Assembly (NCBI RefSeq): GCF_001487105.1 | Contig: NZ_LN913001.1 | Location: 769,353-833,352 of the forward strand | DNA: 64,000 bases | Direction: 5' to 3' | Source: Mediterraneibacter massiliensis | GTDB lineage: Bacteria > Bacillota > Clostridia > Lachnospirales > Lachnospiraceae | Shown: in pieces, positions 25,063 through 33,451 of the stretch | Layout: each line of letters begins with the position of its first letter | Numbering within the stretch: the first letter of the stretch is position 1 | The notes under the pieces: model-generated | Told to the model about the DNA's origin: nothing | The model's database searches: none | The model's input: the letters and a program-made list of their open reading frames with translations, nothing else | Translations under genes and position numbers: made by a program

Positions 25063-26322
25063 ATGGAAGGGATCAAACAGATATGCACAAAGGAACTTGC
25101 CAGAGTATTTAAGGACGGGAAAATGTTGATTTCGGTGTTTGTGTTCCCGGTTGCGATCATGATCGTAGTGATGAGTCTGGTGAGCAACCTGACAAGCCGT
25201 ATGGAAAAGGATGTAGAAGCACATAAGTCTATCGTTTATATAGAAAATGTCCCGGAAGAATTTAAAGAGTTCCTCCTGGCAGCGGATAAAGACGTAAGTA
25301 TTTATACAGAAAAAAATATTGGGGAAGTACTGCGGCTGGAGACGAAAGGAGCGCTGGATGAAAGCCAGAGAAGAAAAGAAGCAGAAACAGCGATCAAAGA
25401 AGGCGGTATAGATCTGATGATCGAGTTCCCACAAGGGTTTTCGGAGAATGTCTATGACTATCAGACAGGAGATGAGATCCCGCAGGTAAAGACATATTAT
25501 AACCCTTCTGAGGAGTATTCGAAAGCGGCATTTGAGAAGATCTCGAACGGTGTGCTGGAAAGTTACCGGCAGACTTTGTTATCCCAGCGGGTGCCGGATA
25601 TGGCAGGATTGACAGTATTTACGGTGAATGCAGATAACCCGGATATGATCGTGCAGGATAAGGAGAAAGCAGGAGGAAAAGTACTTGGTACGATGCTTCC
25701 ATATTTTATTACGATTCTCTTATTTGCAGGCGCCATGGGAATTGGAACGGATATGATCGCGGGAGAAAAAGAACGGGGCACGCTGGCAAGTCTTTTAGTA
25801 TCTCCGGTCAAGCGCAGTTCTATTGTGCTGGGCAAAGTATTTGCGCTGATGATCATTTCCGGAGCGACGTCAGTTGTCTATGTGGCAGCAATGGTTGCTT
25901 TTATGCCGCAAATGATGGGGGGACTGTCTGGCAAAGAACTGGGGATCGATCTGAGCCTTAGACCGGAGCAGATCGCCATGCTGGCAATCCTGCTGATCGC
26001 GATCGCGTTCTTATATTCTGCGGTGATCGTACTTGTTTCTGTATTTGCCAAGACCATAAAAGAGGCAAATTCCTATATGATGCCGGTATATATGGTGATT
26101 TTACTTTTGGGGATCACTACGATGTTTACGACAGGTTCTCCAAAAGAATGGTTTTATGTGATACCAATCTATAATACGTCTCTTACACTACAGGGGATAC
26201 TGACACAGGAGGTGACAATGGCGCAGTATGGAATGACCCTGGGCGTGACGCTCCTGACGGGAGGGATTTTGATCGCCGCGATCGCAAAAGCCTTTGAGAG
26301 TGAAAAAGTGATGGCAGTATAA
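25063..26322 (+). CDS. ABC transporter permease, NatB-like (ABC-2 type)
   Basis: A 419-aa permease of the ABC-2/NatB type. One helix near the N terminus (LISVFVFPVAIMIVVMSLVS) is followed by an extracytoplasmic domain of about 170 residues, then five or six helices (starting GTMLPYFITILLFAGAMG). The motif MIAGEKERGTLASLLVSPVKRSSIVLGK is the conserved coupling segment of this family. It starts at the base after the ATPase stop and is followed by an intrinsic terminator at 26332. It forms a two-gene exporter with the NatA-like ATPase. Confidence 0.9.
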   Translation: MEGIKQICTKELARVFKDGKMLISVFVFPVAIMIVVMSLVSNLTSRMEKDVEAHKSIVYIENVPEEFKEFLLAADKDVSIYTEKNIGEVLRLETKGALDESQRRKEAETAIKEGGIDLMIEFPQGFSENVYDYQTGDEIPQVKTYYNPSEEYSKAAFEKISNGVLESYRQTLLSQRVPDMAGLTVFTVNADNPDMIVQDKEKAGGKVLGTMLPYFITILLFAGAMGIGTDMIAGEKERGTLASLLVSPVKRSSIVLGKVFALMIISGATSVVYVAAMVAFMPQMMGGLSGKELGIDLSLRPEQIAMLAILLIAIAFLYSAVIVLVSVFAKTIKEANSYMMPVYMVILLLGITTMFTTGSPKEWFYVIPIYNTSLTLQGILTQEVTMAQYGMTLGVTLLTGGILIAAIAKAFESEKVMAV

Positions 26323-26331
26323 AAATACAAG

Positions 26332-26362
26332 AGCCGCAATCCATGGGATGCGGCTTTTAGTA
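26332..26362. terminator. Bidirectional terminator between natB-like and LysR genes
   Basis: AGCCGCA (26332-26338) pairs with TGCGGCT (26349-26355), with inner TCC/GGA, followed by TTTTAGTATTT. Confidence 0.8.
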
Positions 26363-26363
26363 T

Positions 26364-27281
26364 TTATCCATACAGTCCGTTATAATAGGGGCCTGGGTGC
26401 TCAGCTTCATAATTTTTACATAAAGAGATAAACTGCTTAGCAGAAGTTGTCATAAATTTATCTTTATGATGAATGATATGGAAATTTCGGCTGAAATTCA
26501 AATCTTCTACTTTAACAGTACAAATTAATCCTTGTTTTAATGCAGGAACGATCATCCGATACGGTAAAACAGAAATACCTAATCCATTGATGACAGCGTT
26601 GACCAGCGCTGTTGTACTCATGGCTTCCCATGCAGGGACAATGTGGATACCGGCCTGTGTGGTCACACGGTCAAAAACTTCTCGTGTACCGCTGCCTTTT
26701 TCGCGTAGGAGGAAACGTTGTCTTTGAAATTCTTCCAATGACACACTTTGTCCTTGTACCCAACCTCTTTCGGAAGTGCATATGACACTCAAATGGTCTT
26801 CCATATATGCTTCCGAAATAATATTGGGATCATGGGCAATCCCTTCAATCAGTGCACAATCCAGGTCATTTGCTAATATTTTTTGTTCTAAACGTTCAGA
26901 TTGTTCGATTGTAACCCTGACATCAATACCAGGGCAGATTTTCGAAAATGCTTTTACATAATCAGGCAGAAATTGCGAACCGATCGTAATACTTGCGCCG
27001 ACACGGAAGATTCCGCTGGAGTCCCAATCACGCAGTCCTGTTTCCATATCTGAAAATAAGTCGGATATATGTATGGCATATTGCAGAAAGTACTGTCCTG
27101 TATCTGTGATCTGCAGCCTTCGTCCGATCCGGTCAAAAAGGCGTACACCATAATATTGCTCTAATTCTTTAATGGCAAGGCTGACTGCCGGTTGTGTTAT
27201 ATGCAAAACAGCGGCTGCTTTGGTTGAATTATAGCCATTTTCACAGATCGTGCGGAATATTATCATGTGGCGTATGGTCAT
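26364..27281 (-). CDS. LysR-family transcriptional regulator
   Basis: A 305-aa LysR-type regulator. The N-terminal winged helix-turn-helix (residues about 3-62: FRTICENGYNSTKAAAVLHI, TQPAVSLAIKELEQYYGVRL) is canonical, and the C-terminal part is the periplasmic-binding-protein-like co-inducer domain (IFRVGASITIGSQFLPDYV, LVNAVINGLGISVLPYRM). It is divergent from the chromate transporter pair, 111 bp apart, so it most likely controls that operon. The co-inducer is unknown. The ATG follows AAGGAGAAA. Confidence 0.92.
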   Translation of the reverse strand: MTIRHMIIFRTICENGYNSTKAAAVLHITQPAVSLAIKELEQYYGVRLFDRIGRRLQITDTGQYFLQYAIHISDLFSDMETGLRDWDSSGIFRVGASITIGSQFLPDYVKAFSKICPGIDVRVTIEQSERLEQKILANDLDCALIEGIAHDPNIISEAYMEDHLSVICTSERGWVQGQSVSLEEFQRQRFLLREKGSGTREVFDRVTTQAGIHIVPAWEAMSTTALVNAVINGLGISVLPYRMIVPALKQGLICTVKVEDLNFSRNFHIIHHKDKFMTTSAKQFISLCKNYEAEHPGPYYNGLYG

Positions 27282-27392
27282 ATTTTTCTCCTTATACTGA
27301 ATTACTTATCTTAATGATTAAATTATATTATTTCCCTTATTTAAAATCAAGAGATATAATGTTAATAGATAGGGAAAGGACGGTATTTTGCA
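27282..27392. promoter_or_regulatory. Divergent lysR/chrA control region
   Basis: A 111-bp AT-rich interval between divergent genes. TATAAT at about 27354-27359 is a likely -10 for the transporter operon. TTAATGATTAA at about 27313 is a small palindrome that could serve a LysR protein, which usually binds T-N11-A sites. No stronger element is seen. Confidence 0.4.
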
Positions 27393-27965
27393 GTGAACAG
27401 TTTGCAGAAATATAGGACATTATTCTTCTCCACTTTTAAGCTCAGTGCATGTACATTTGGTGGAGGTTTTGTGATCATTCCATTGATGAGAAAAAAATTT
27501 GTAGAGGAACTTGGTTGGATTGAAGAAGATGAAATGTTGGATCTGACAGCGATTGCGCAGTCCTCTCCGGGAGCAATAGCAGTTAATGCATCCATTTTAG
27601 TCGGTTATCATGTTGCGGGATTTTCCGGTGCTGTACTTACGGTAGTGGGAACAGTACTGCCGCCGCTCATCATTATCTCAGTAATCTCGATATTCTATCA
27701 GGCATTTCGGGATAATCCCATTGTGAATATGGCAATGACGGGAATGCTTTGCGGTGTAGCTGCTGTTATATGTGATGTCGTGATCAACATGTCAAAAAGT
27801 ATTTTTCAAAAGAAGCGTATACTACCTGTTTTTGTGCTGTTTGCTTCTTTTATAGCCGTACGCTTTTTTTCTGTAAATATCATCATTATCATTCTCGTTT
27901 GCGGCGGTATTGGCGCGGTTGATACATGGTATCAGAAAAAACGACAGAAAGCAGGTGATAAGTGA
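27393..27965 (+). CDS. Chromate transporter, first half (ChrA family)
   Basis: A 190-aa membrane protein of the short-chain chromate ion transporter family (CHR). The signature FKLSACTFGGGFVIIPLM and the segment LDLTAIAQSSPGAIAVNASILVGYHVAGFSG are typical; about five to six helices. Short CHR proteins function as pairs encoded by adjacent genes. The GTG start at 27393 has AAAGGA about 13 nt upstream; start choice is moderately uncertain. Substrate may be chromate, sulfate or another oxyanion; in anaerobic gut bacteria the natural substrate is not established. Confidence 0.87.
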   Translation: MNSLQKYRTLFFSTFKLSACTFGGGFVIIPLMRKKFVEELGWIEEDEMLDLTAIAQSSPGAIAVNASILVGYHVAGFSGAVLTVVGTVLPPLIIISVISIFYQAFRDNPIVNMAMTGMLCGVAAVICDVVINMSKSIFQKKRILPVFVLFASFIAVRFFSVNIIIIILVCGGIGAVDTWYQKKRQKAGDK

Positions 27966-28528
27966 TGCTATATCTTCAATTGTTTTGGAGTTTTTTCCAG
28001 ATCGGACTATTTAGTATTGGCGGCGGTTATGCCGCCATGCCTTTGATCCAAAATCAAGTGGTGGATCTTCATTCTTGGCTGACTATGGCACAATTCGCAG
28101 ATATCATGACGATCGCTGAGATGACCCCCGGTCCTATTGCTGTTAATTCTGCGACTTTTGTTGGGATACAAGTTGCAGGATTTCCGGGAGCTGTTATCGC
28201 AACAGTCGGCTGCGTGTTCCCTTCCTGCGTGATCGTGATGACGCTGGCTTACATGTACTATCGTTTCCGTGGTTTGGACATGGTACAGGGGGTGCTTGCA
28301 GGGCTGCGTCCCGCAGTGATTGCTATGATCGCCTCTGCAGGTATCTCTCTGTTGATCATGGCGCTGTACGGACAGAGAATGTTGCCTGCTGATCTGGCAT
28401 CTTTGGATGTGATTGCCGTGATTATTTTCGCGATCGGCATAAGTGTTTTGAGAAAATGGAAACTGAATCCACTGTGGATCATGGCAGGTTCCGGTGTTGC
28501 GGGAACTGTCCTGTATTCCCTATTTTGA
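27965..28528 (+). CDS. Chromate transporter, second half (ChrA family)
   Basis: A 187-aa partner of the preceding CHR protein, with the same signature in variant form (FSIGGGYAAMPLIQNQVV, MTIAEMTPGPIAVNSATFVGIQ). The ATG at 27965 shares one base with the upstream TGA stop; GTG 27962 is an alternative. The paired, oppositely oriented short CHR proteins assemble as a heterodimer. The IS200/IS605 element begins only a few bases after the stop codon. Confidence 0.87.
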   Translation: MLYLQLFWSFFQIGLFSIGGGYAAMPLIQNQVVDLHSWLTMAQFADIMTIAEMTPGPIAVNSATFVGIQVAGFPGAVIATVGCVFPSCVIVMTLAYMYYRFRGLDMVQGVLAGLRPAVIAMIASAGISLLIMALYGQRMLPADLASLDVIAVIIFAIGISVLRKWKLNPLWIMAGSGVAGTVLYSLF

Positions 28529-28608
28529 AATAAGGCTACCGCAATCCCACTGGCTTTAGACGGTGGGTTAAGGTAGGCAAAAGTAGTGGCTTGTGTTATA
28601 CTTACGCC

Positions 28609-28830
28609 ATGGGAACATGGAAATCAAAAAACAGACACAAATATTTACTCCAATATCATATTATTTTTGTGTGCAAGTATAGAAAGAAATTACTGACATC
28701 AAAGCAAATATCAGATGATATAAAACATTTTTGGAAAGAACATACCTTTTGGACAGATGGATGCTTTGCCTGTAGTGTAGGAAATGTTTCCGAAGAAATG
28801 TTAAAGAAGTATATAGAAAATCAAGGATAG
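28609..28830 (+). pseudogene. tnpA: IS200-type transposase TnpA, internal deletion
   Basis: A 73-aa in-frame remnant of a Y1 (HUH) transposase that is normally about 130-150 aa. The N-terminal KYLLQYHIIFVCKYRKKLL and the C-terminal FWKEHTFWTDGCFACSVGN then SEEMLKKYIENQG are well preserved. The middle, which should hold the His-hydrophobic-His metal site and the LMKSYT region, is missing: the protein jumps from SDDIK to HFWKEH. The presumed catalytic Tyr region near YIENQG remains, but without the HUH pair it cannot cut DNA. Because the frame is kept, this may have arisen by a clean internal deletion. Mobility would need TnpA supplied in trans. Confidence 0.85.
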
Positions 28831-28848
28831 AAGGGCAGGCGGCAGCAA

Positions 28849-29952
28849 ATGTTAAAAGCATATAAATACAGGGTATATCCAAACAATGAGCAGAAAATGC
28901 AGATAGCTAAAACATTTGGCTGTTGCCGTTTTGTATATAACCAGACGCTTGCATATCGAAAAGAAGCTTACGAGAAAGAGAAAAAAACCATCAGTAAAAC
29001 AGGCTGCAACAATTACTGTAACAGAGAATTAAAGAAGACATATGAATGGTTAAAAGAAGTGGATAAGTTTGCCCTGACGAATGCAATCTATAATATGGAT
29101 TCAGCTTATCAGAAGTTTTTCAAAGAACATACGGGCTATCCAAAGTTTAAGAGTAAACACGATAACCATAAATCCTATACAACGAATTTTACGAATGGAA
29201 ATATAGCTGTAGATTTAGAGAATGGAAAAATAAAGCTGCCAAAGTTAAAAGAAGTAAAGGCAAAACTGCACAGAGAATTCCATGGCAAAATAAAATCAGC
29301 CACGGTCAGTCAGGTTCCAAGTGGGAAATGCTATGTGTCAATACTGGTAGAAACAGAGCATGAAAAATTGCCACACAGAAATCAAAATATAGGATTGGAT
29401 TTAGGAATTAAGGATTTATGTATCACATCGGATGGGATAAGGTACGAAAATCCAAAGATAATAAAAAAGAATGAGAGGAAGCTGTCGAGACTGCAAAGGC
29501 AACTGGCACACAAGGAAAAAGGCAGCAGAAATTACGAGAAGAAGAAAAAAGAAATCGCAATATGCCATGAGAAGATAACAAATAGCAGAAAAGATTATCT
29601 ACATAAGATTTCACACGAAATTGTCAGCGAAAACCAAGTAATAGTTTCGGAAAATCTGCAGATAAAAAACATGGTAAAAAATCATCATTTAGCAAAATCA
29701 ATCAGTGATGTGTCATGGTATGAGCTTACAAGGCAACTGGAATATAAGTCAAAATGGAATGGCAGGGAATATGTCAAAATAGACACATTTTATGCCAGTA
29801 GCCAGTTGTGTTTTGCCTGTGGATATCAAAATACAGATACAAAAGATTTATCGGTAAGGGAATGGATATGTCCGAATTGTGGAACAAAACAAGATAGAGA
29901 TATCAATGCCGCAAAAAATATACTGGCAGAAGGATTAAGGCAAATAGCATAA
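28849..29952 (+). CDS. tnpB: RNA-guided nuclease TnpB (IS605 OrfB)
   Basis: A 367-aa TnpB, an RNA-guided DNA nuclease and ancestor of Cas12. The N terminus MLKAYKYRVYPNNEQ and FGCCRFVYNQ is typical. All three RuvC acidic residues are present: D184 in IGLDLGIKD, E268 in VSENLQIKNM and D351 in DRDINAAKNI. The zinc finger CFACGYQ and CPNCGTKQ lies between RuvC II and III. It therefore looks catalytically intact even though tnpA beside it is deleted. The guide RNA should come from the 3' end of this gene and the element's right end. In the host such TnpB can maintain the element by cutting empty sites. Confidence 0.92.
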   Translation: MLKAYKYRVYPNNEQKMQIAKTFGCCRFVYNQTLAYRKEAYEKEKKTISKTGCNNYCNRELKKTYEWLKEVDKFALTNAIYNMDSAYQKFFKEHTGYPKFKSKHDNHKSYTTNFTNGNIAVDLENGKIKLPKLKEVKAKLHREFHGKIKSATVSQVPSGKCYVSILVETEHEKLPHRNQNIGLDLGIKDLCITSDGIRYENPKIIKKNERKLSRLQRQLAHKEKGSRNYEKKKKEIAICHEKITNSRKDYLHKISHEIVSENQVIVSENLQIKNMVKNHHLAKSISDVSWYELTRQLEYKSKWNGREYVKIDTFYASSQLCFACGYQNTDTKDLSVREWICPNCGTKQDRDINAAKNILAEGLRQIA

Positions 29953-30080
29953 AAGAAGCATATATAGGGCAGGAACTGCCCGAATTAACGCCTGTGGAGA
30001 TAGTAGGTTACGAGGTCGATGAAGCAGGAAGCCCAATGGCTTTAAACAATGGGTAGTTCACAAAAAGAGTATTGAAGGTA
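29953..30080 (+). ncRNA. Predicted omega RNA (reRNA) with guide at right end
   Basis: The region from the tnpB stop to the right end contains GGGCAGGAACTGCCC (a short hairpin at about 29967) and the terminal hairpin near 30030-30054, the expected scaffold for TnpB. By analogy the scaffold ends at TTCAC (30061) and the next about 16-20 bases, starting AAAAAGAGTATTG, would be the guide. The RNA probably begins inside the tnpB 3' end. Prediction is from position and structure only. Confidence 0.55.
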
Positions 30081-30093
30081 TGTAAAATATACT

Positions 30094-30132
30094 GCCTCAC
30101 ATTGATCAGATGTTCAATGTGGGGCGTTTTTT
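30094..30132 (+). terminator. Intrinsic terminator downstream of the IS element
   Basis: GCCTCACATTGA (30094-30105) pairs with TCAATGTGGGGC (30114-30125), one wobble pair, followed by GTTTTTTA. It probably belonged to the chromate transporter operon before the element inserted. Confidence 0.85.
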
Positions 30133-30263
30133 ATAAGCAGTTATCTTTAGATTGATAGTATTGTCTGTTATATGAGAATGTGTCCGTTATAGGATTATTT
30201 TACAAAAAAATGGAGATGTTTTTGGGAAGGTTTAACAAAAAAATATTAAAAAATAGAAATAGA

Positions 30264-30343
30264 TTGACAATTGTGATAAGCGGTGATAAGCTGTCGCCAC
30301 AGATTAAGGAAAACAAGTGGAATGACATTCCGTGTAACGGAAT
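30264..30343 (+). promoter_or_regulatory. iclR-type promoter and palindromic operator
   Basis: TTGACA (30264-30269) and TAAGCT (30287-30292) are 17 bp apart. Downstream, ATTCCGT (30327-30333) and ACGGAAT (30337-30343) flank GTA, a perfect 7-bp inverted repeat 20 nt before the IclR start codon. TTCCG-CGGAA palindromes are commonly bound by IclR-family proteins, so autoregulation of the operon is likely. Confidence 0.6.
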
Positions 30344-30362
30344 AAGGAAGGAGGAGAAAAAC

Positions 30363-31097
30363 ATGCAGGTGATAGACAGAGCATTGGAAATATTGACGAT
30401 ATTAAGTAAAGAGACGAATGGTCTATCTGTGTCTGGTCTGGCGAAAAAGTTGTCTTTGCCGCCTAGTTCGATACATCGGATCCTGGCAAGTCTCAAAGAA
30501 AACAACTTTATCATCCAGGACAGTGAGAGCAGAAAATACAAGATAGGATATAAATTGTATACGCTTTGCTCGAATATGAGTAAAAATAATATACTTGTGA
30601 ACCTTGCAAAACCGATCATGCAGAAACTATCAGAAGAGATACAAATGACAGTAGTTTTATGTGTAATGGAGGAGAATCATATTATCAATATTGCCTGTAT
30701 TGAAAGCGATGAACACTCTATGTATATGGTGAAGATCGGCAAACAGATGCCTCTCTATTCAACATCGGCAGGCCGTGTATTCAGTGCGTATATGGACAGG
30801 TGTACAGTGAAAGAAATTTATGAAAATATGGATCTGAAACCAAGTACTCCCTACACAAAAACAAAGATCCAAGAACTTTTGGAGGAATTGGATCATATCC
30901 GTGAGAAAGGCTATGCGCTGATCGATGAGGAACTGCAAATGGGGATACAAGGCGTGGCAAGCCCTATTTTTGATAATAATAAAAAAGTGGCGGCTGCGCT
31001 GGCTTTGACGAGTATGAAGCAAAGCAGGATGATCACGGATGAAATTATTGAAAAATTAAAACAAAGTGCGGATTCTATTACGAAAGCGATCAGTTAA
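30363..31097 (+). CDS. IclR-family transcriptional regulator
   Basis: A 244-aa IclR regulator: winged helix-turn-helix at residues 1-65 (SVSGLAKKLSLPPSSIHRIL) and an IclR effector-binding GAF-like domain (GKQMPLYSTSAGRVFSAYM, YALIDEELQMGIQGVASPIF, ALALTSM). The ATG at 30363 follows AAGGAGGAGAA; an upstream in-frame ATG at 30180 would add 61 non-conserved residues. It is the first gene of a six-gene set with a NitT/TauT-type importer and a nucleoside phosphorylase, 15 nt before the ATPase gene, and so probably senses the imported compound or its breakdown product. Confidence 0.9.
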   Translation: MQVIDRALEILTILSKETNGLSVSGLAKKLSLPPSSIHRILASLKENNFIIQDSESRKYKIGYKLYTLCSNMSKNNILVNLAKPIMQKLSEEIQMTVVLCVMEENHIINIACIESDEHSMYMVKIGKQMPLYSTSAGRVFSAYMDRCTVKEIYENMDLKPSTPYTKTKIQELLEELDHIREKGYALIDEELQMGIQGVASPIFDNNKKVAAALALTSMKQSRMITDEIIEKLKQSADSITKAIS

Positions 31098-31112
31098 GAA
31101 GAGGTGGTACAT

Positions 31113-31859
31113 ATGGCAGAGTATAGTGTGGAAATAAAAAATTTATCTAAAATTTACAGCAATTTATTAAAGGCAGATACGGTTGCATTAGAAAATATTA
31201 ATTTGAATATAAGACAGAGCGAGTTTATCTCCATCATCGGTCCGTCAGGATGCGGAAAATCGACCTTACTGAAAATGATAGGAAATCTGGAAAAGCCGAG
31301 TAAAGGAGAAATCCAATATAGAGACGGCGTGAACCAGCAGATGGGATTTGTATTTCAAGATGCGACGCTGCTTCCGTGGAAAAATGTGCAGAAAAATGCA
31401 GAATTTCCATTAGAGATACAGAAGAAGAAAACACCGGAAAATTTAAAAAGGTTAGATGAACTGCTGGAACTGGCGGGACTGACAGAATTTAAGACAGCTC
31501 TCCCCAGAGAGTTGTCCGGAGGCATGAGACAGAGAGTTTCTATTGTAAGAGCACTTTCCTATGATGCGCCGCTTTTATTGATGGACGAGCCTTTCGGTGC
31601 GTTGGACGCATTGACAAGGGACAATTTAAATGAACAGCTTCTGCATATATGGGAAAACACAAAGAAAACCATTATTTTTGTTACGCATAGTATTGAAGAA
31701 GCGGTATTTTTATCGGATCGTGTAGTAGTTATGTCACCCCGTCCGGGAAGGATTAAAGAGATCGTGAATATCGATCTGCCAAGACCGAGAGGGGAAAGTA
31801 CAAGAAATGCTCCTGAATTTACAGAATATAGTAAATATTTGAGGGGGATCATCGGATGA
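31113..31859 (+). CDS. ABC importer ATPase, NitT/TauT (SsuB/ThiZ-like) type
   Basis: A 248-aa ABC ATPase of the nitrate/sulfonate/taurine class. Walker A GPSGCGKST, Q-loop MGFVFQDATLLPW, signature LSGGMRQRVSIVRA, Walker B LLLMDEPFGALD and H-loop IFVTHS are all intact, and VFLSDRVVVMSPRPGRI is the class-specific tail. ATG 31113 with GAGGTGG upstream is preferred over GTG 31104. The stop overlaps the next start by 4 nt. It powers an importer made of two permeases (31856 and 34525) and the binding protein at 33448. Confidence 0.92.
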   Translation: MAEYSVEIKNLSKIYSNLLKADTVALENINLNIRQSEFISIIGPSGCGKSTLLKMIGNLEKPSKGEIQYRDGVNQQMGFVFQDATLLPWKNVQKNAEFPLEIQKKKTPENLKRLDELLELAGLTEFKTALPRELSGGMRQRVSIVRALSYDAPLLLMDEPFGALDALTRDNLNEQLLHIWENTKKTIIFVTHSIEEAVFLSDRVVVMSPRPGRIKEIVNIDLPRPRGESTRNAPEFTEYSKYLRGIIG

Positions 31860-32638
31860 AAAAGGGAAATAAAACGAGAAAGCTGTTAAGCTCCATACTA
31901 GAATATGTGCTATCTATTGGTGTGTTTGTGCTGGCATGGCTTATCTATACTACGGTAAAGGATGTGCCGCTGTATGTCCTTCCCGGTCCGGCAGAAGTGG
32001 GAAAGAGCCTCATAGAAATGTTCGCGGATGGAACGGTATATCCACATTTATGGGCTACGACTTATGAAGTGATCCTCGGCTTTATTATCGGAAGCGTGCT
32101 GGGAATGGCGCTTGGCTATCTTTTTATAAAGGTGGATGTGCTCAGGACAGCTTTGATGCCGTATCTGATATTTTTCCAGACAGCTCCGAAGATCGCGCTT
32201 GTTCCGCTTTTTGTAGTCTGGTTTGGAATCGGCATCGTATCAAAAATTATTTTGATCATTACAATGGTATTATTTCCTGTCCTGTCAGGCATGATGCTTG
32301 GATTAGATTCCATACCAAAGGAAGCGAAAGACTTGATGAAGGTATTAAAAGCATCCAAATGGCAGATTTTTACAAAAATCGAAATGCAGTATTCAATGCC
32401 GGCATTATTTTCTAGTTTTAAGATCGGAATTATACAGGCGGTCATTGGAGCGATCGTTGCAGAATGGATGTCAGGAAAAGTTGGTCTTGGGTATATTTTG
32501 ACCTATTCTTCTTCTACCTATGACACACCGGCATTGCTGGCGGGGATCATTGTGACGATTGTACTGGGGATCGTAACGTATGAGATTGTCAGTATATTCG
32601 AAAATAAAGCCTTATATTGGCATGAATCAAAGAAATAA
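31856..32638 (+). CDS. ABC importer permease A, NitT/TauT type
   Basis: A 260-aa permease with about six membrane helices. The coupling loop is visible as LMKVLKASKWQIFTKIEMQY followed by SMPALFSSFKIG, matching the EAA motif of BPD_transp_1 permeases; FFQTAPKIALVPLFVVWFGIG is the class signature. It overlaps the ATPase gene by 4 nt. A second permease in the same operon suggests a heterodimeric channel, which is unusual as NitT/TauT systems generally use a homodimer. Confidence 0.9.
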   Translation: MKKGNKTRKLLSSILEYVLSIGVFVLAWLIYTTVKDVPLYVLPGPAEVGKSLIEMFADGTVYPHLWATTYEVILGFIIGSVLGMALGYLFIKVDVLRTALMPYLIFFQTAPKIALVPLFVVWFGIGIVSKIILIITMVLFPVLSGMMLGLDSIPKEAKDLMKVLKASKWQIFTKIEMQYSMPALFSSFKIGIIQAVIGAIVAEWMSGKVGLGYILTYSSSTYDTPALLAGIIVTIVLGIVTYEIVSIFENKALYWHESKK

Positions 32639-32650
32639 AGGAGGCACAAC

Positions 32651-33451
32651 TTGAATTTTATATCAGCGTCATCACCTAAAATTAATGGAAAAATGCCCCA
32701 TCTATTGTGTGAGGAAGGAGATATCGGAGAAATCGTCCTTCTTCCGGGGGATCCTGGAAGAGTAGAGCTGTTTCAGGAACTGTGCGAAGAGTTTCGCATT
32801 ATAAGCAGAAACAGGGAATATACGATAGGAACCGGTTATTATAAAGATATGAAGATTTCCGTATGTTCTACGGGAATTGGGGCGGCTTCTACAGAAATTG
32901 CCGTTGCCCAATTGATCGGGCTTGGCGCAAAAGCGCTTATCCGTATAGGAGGGACGGGAGTTTTAAAGAAAGAAATTCCCTGCGGTTCCATGATCATCAA
33001 TACAGGAGCAATGCGGCTTGGCGGTACGTCTACTTTTTATGCGCCTCTAGAATATCCGGCAGTAGCGTCTGTGGAGGTGATCGATTCTTTGATCGAGGCC
33101 TGTGAAGAAAGCCATATACAGTATTATACAGGAATTTGTGCGTCTATCGCGTCTTTTTACCACGGACAAGGCAGAGCACTTCCTTATGAAAAGGAATATG
33201 ATGAAGCTTCTCAATTGGAAAAATATCAGAAATTGAATCTGGTCAATTTGGAAATGGAAGCGGAGACGATCTATACGATGGCATCTCTGCAGAACATATA
33301 TGCCGGAAGTATTTGTTCCGTGCACTGCAACCGGGTCACAGATCAATGGGAGGTGGACAATGCAAAGGCACAGAGAAGAATGTGTATGCTAGCTCTGGAA
33401 GGAGCTTGGAAGTTAAATAAACGTTATATAAAAGGAGGAAAAGAATCATGA
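32651..33451 (+). CDS. Nucleoside phosphorylase (uridine phosphorylase-like)
   Basis: A 266-aa member of the PNP/UDP phosphorylase family (NP-I, trimeric/hexameric). It keeps VLLPGDPGRVE (phosphate-binding G-D-x-x-R), the signature STGIGAASTEIAVAQLIGLGA with LIRIGGTG, and the nucleoside-binding LVNLEMEAETIY. The uridine phosphorylase signature usually has GGPS and IRIGTTG; here GAAS and IGGTG differ, so base specificity may be different. The enzyme splits a nucleoside with phosphate to a base and ribose-1-phosphate. TTG start at 32651 behind AAAGGAGG. It is embedded between the two halves of an importer operon and overlaps the binding-protein gene by 4 nt, indicating that the import substrate is probably a nucleoside or yields one. 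Confidence 0.85.
   Translation: MNFISASSPKINGKMPHLLCEEGDIGEIVLLPGDPGRVELFQELCEEFRIISRNREYTIGTGYYKDMKISVCSTGIGAASTEIAVAQLIGLGAKALIRIGGTGVLKKEIPCGSMIINTGAMRLGGTSTFYAPLEYPAVASVEVIDSLIEACEESHIQYYTGICASIASFYHGQGRALPYEKEYDEASQLEKYQKLNLVNLEMEAETIYTMASLQNIYAGSICSVHCNRVTDQWEVDNAKAQRRMCMLALEGAWKLNKRYIKGGKES

Larger units (their letters stand above)
28529..30061 (+). mobile_element. IS200/IS605-family element with defective tnpA and intact tnpB
   Basis: The unit contains a left-end imperfect hairpin (CCCAC at about 28545 pairs with GTGGG at about 28562, loop TGGCTTTAGAC), a deleted tnpA, tnpB, and a right end with a related hairpin (CCCA at about 30032, loop containing TGGCTTTAAAC, then TGGG) ending in TTCAC at 30057-30061. 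Both ends share the CCCA / TGGCTTTA / GGGT pattern typical of the group. There are no inverted terminal repeats and no target duplication, as expected. The exact left boundary is uncertain by several bases. It lies between the chromate transporter stop and the hairpin terminator at 30094. Confidence 0.8.

Noticed and set aside
28529..30061. Cas12/CRISPR locus
   Set aside because: The RuvC protein is a 367-aa TnpB next to a TnpA remnant and element ends, with no repeat array or cas1/cas2.
32579..32650. Separate promoter for the nucleoside phosphorylase
   Set aside because: Only 12 nt separate it from the preceding permease stop and no promoter hexamers were found, so it is read as part of the importer operon.
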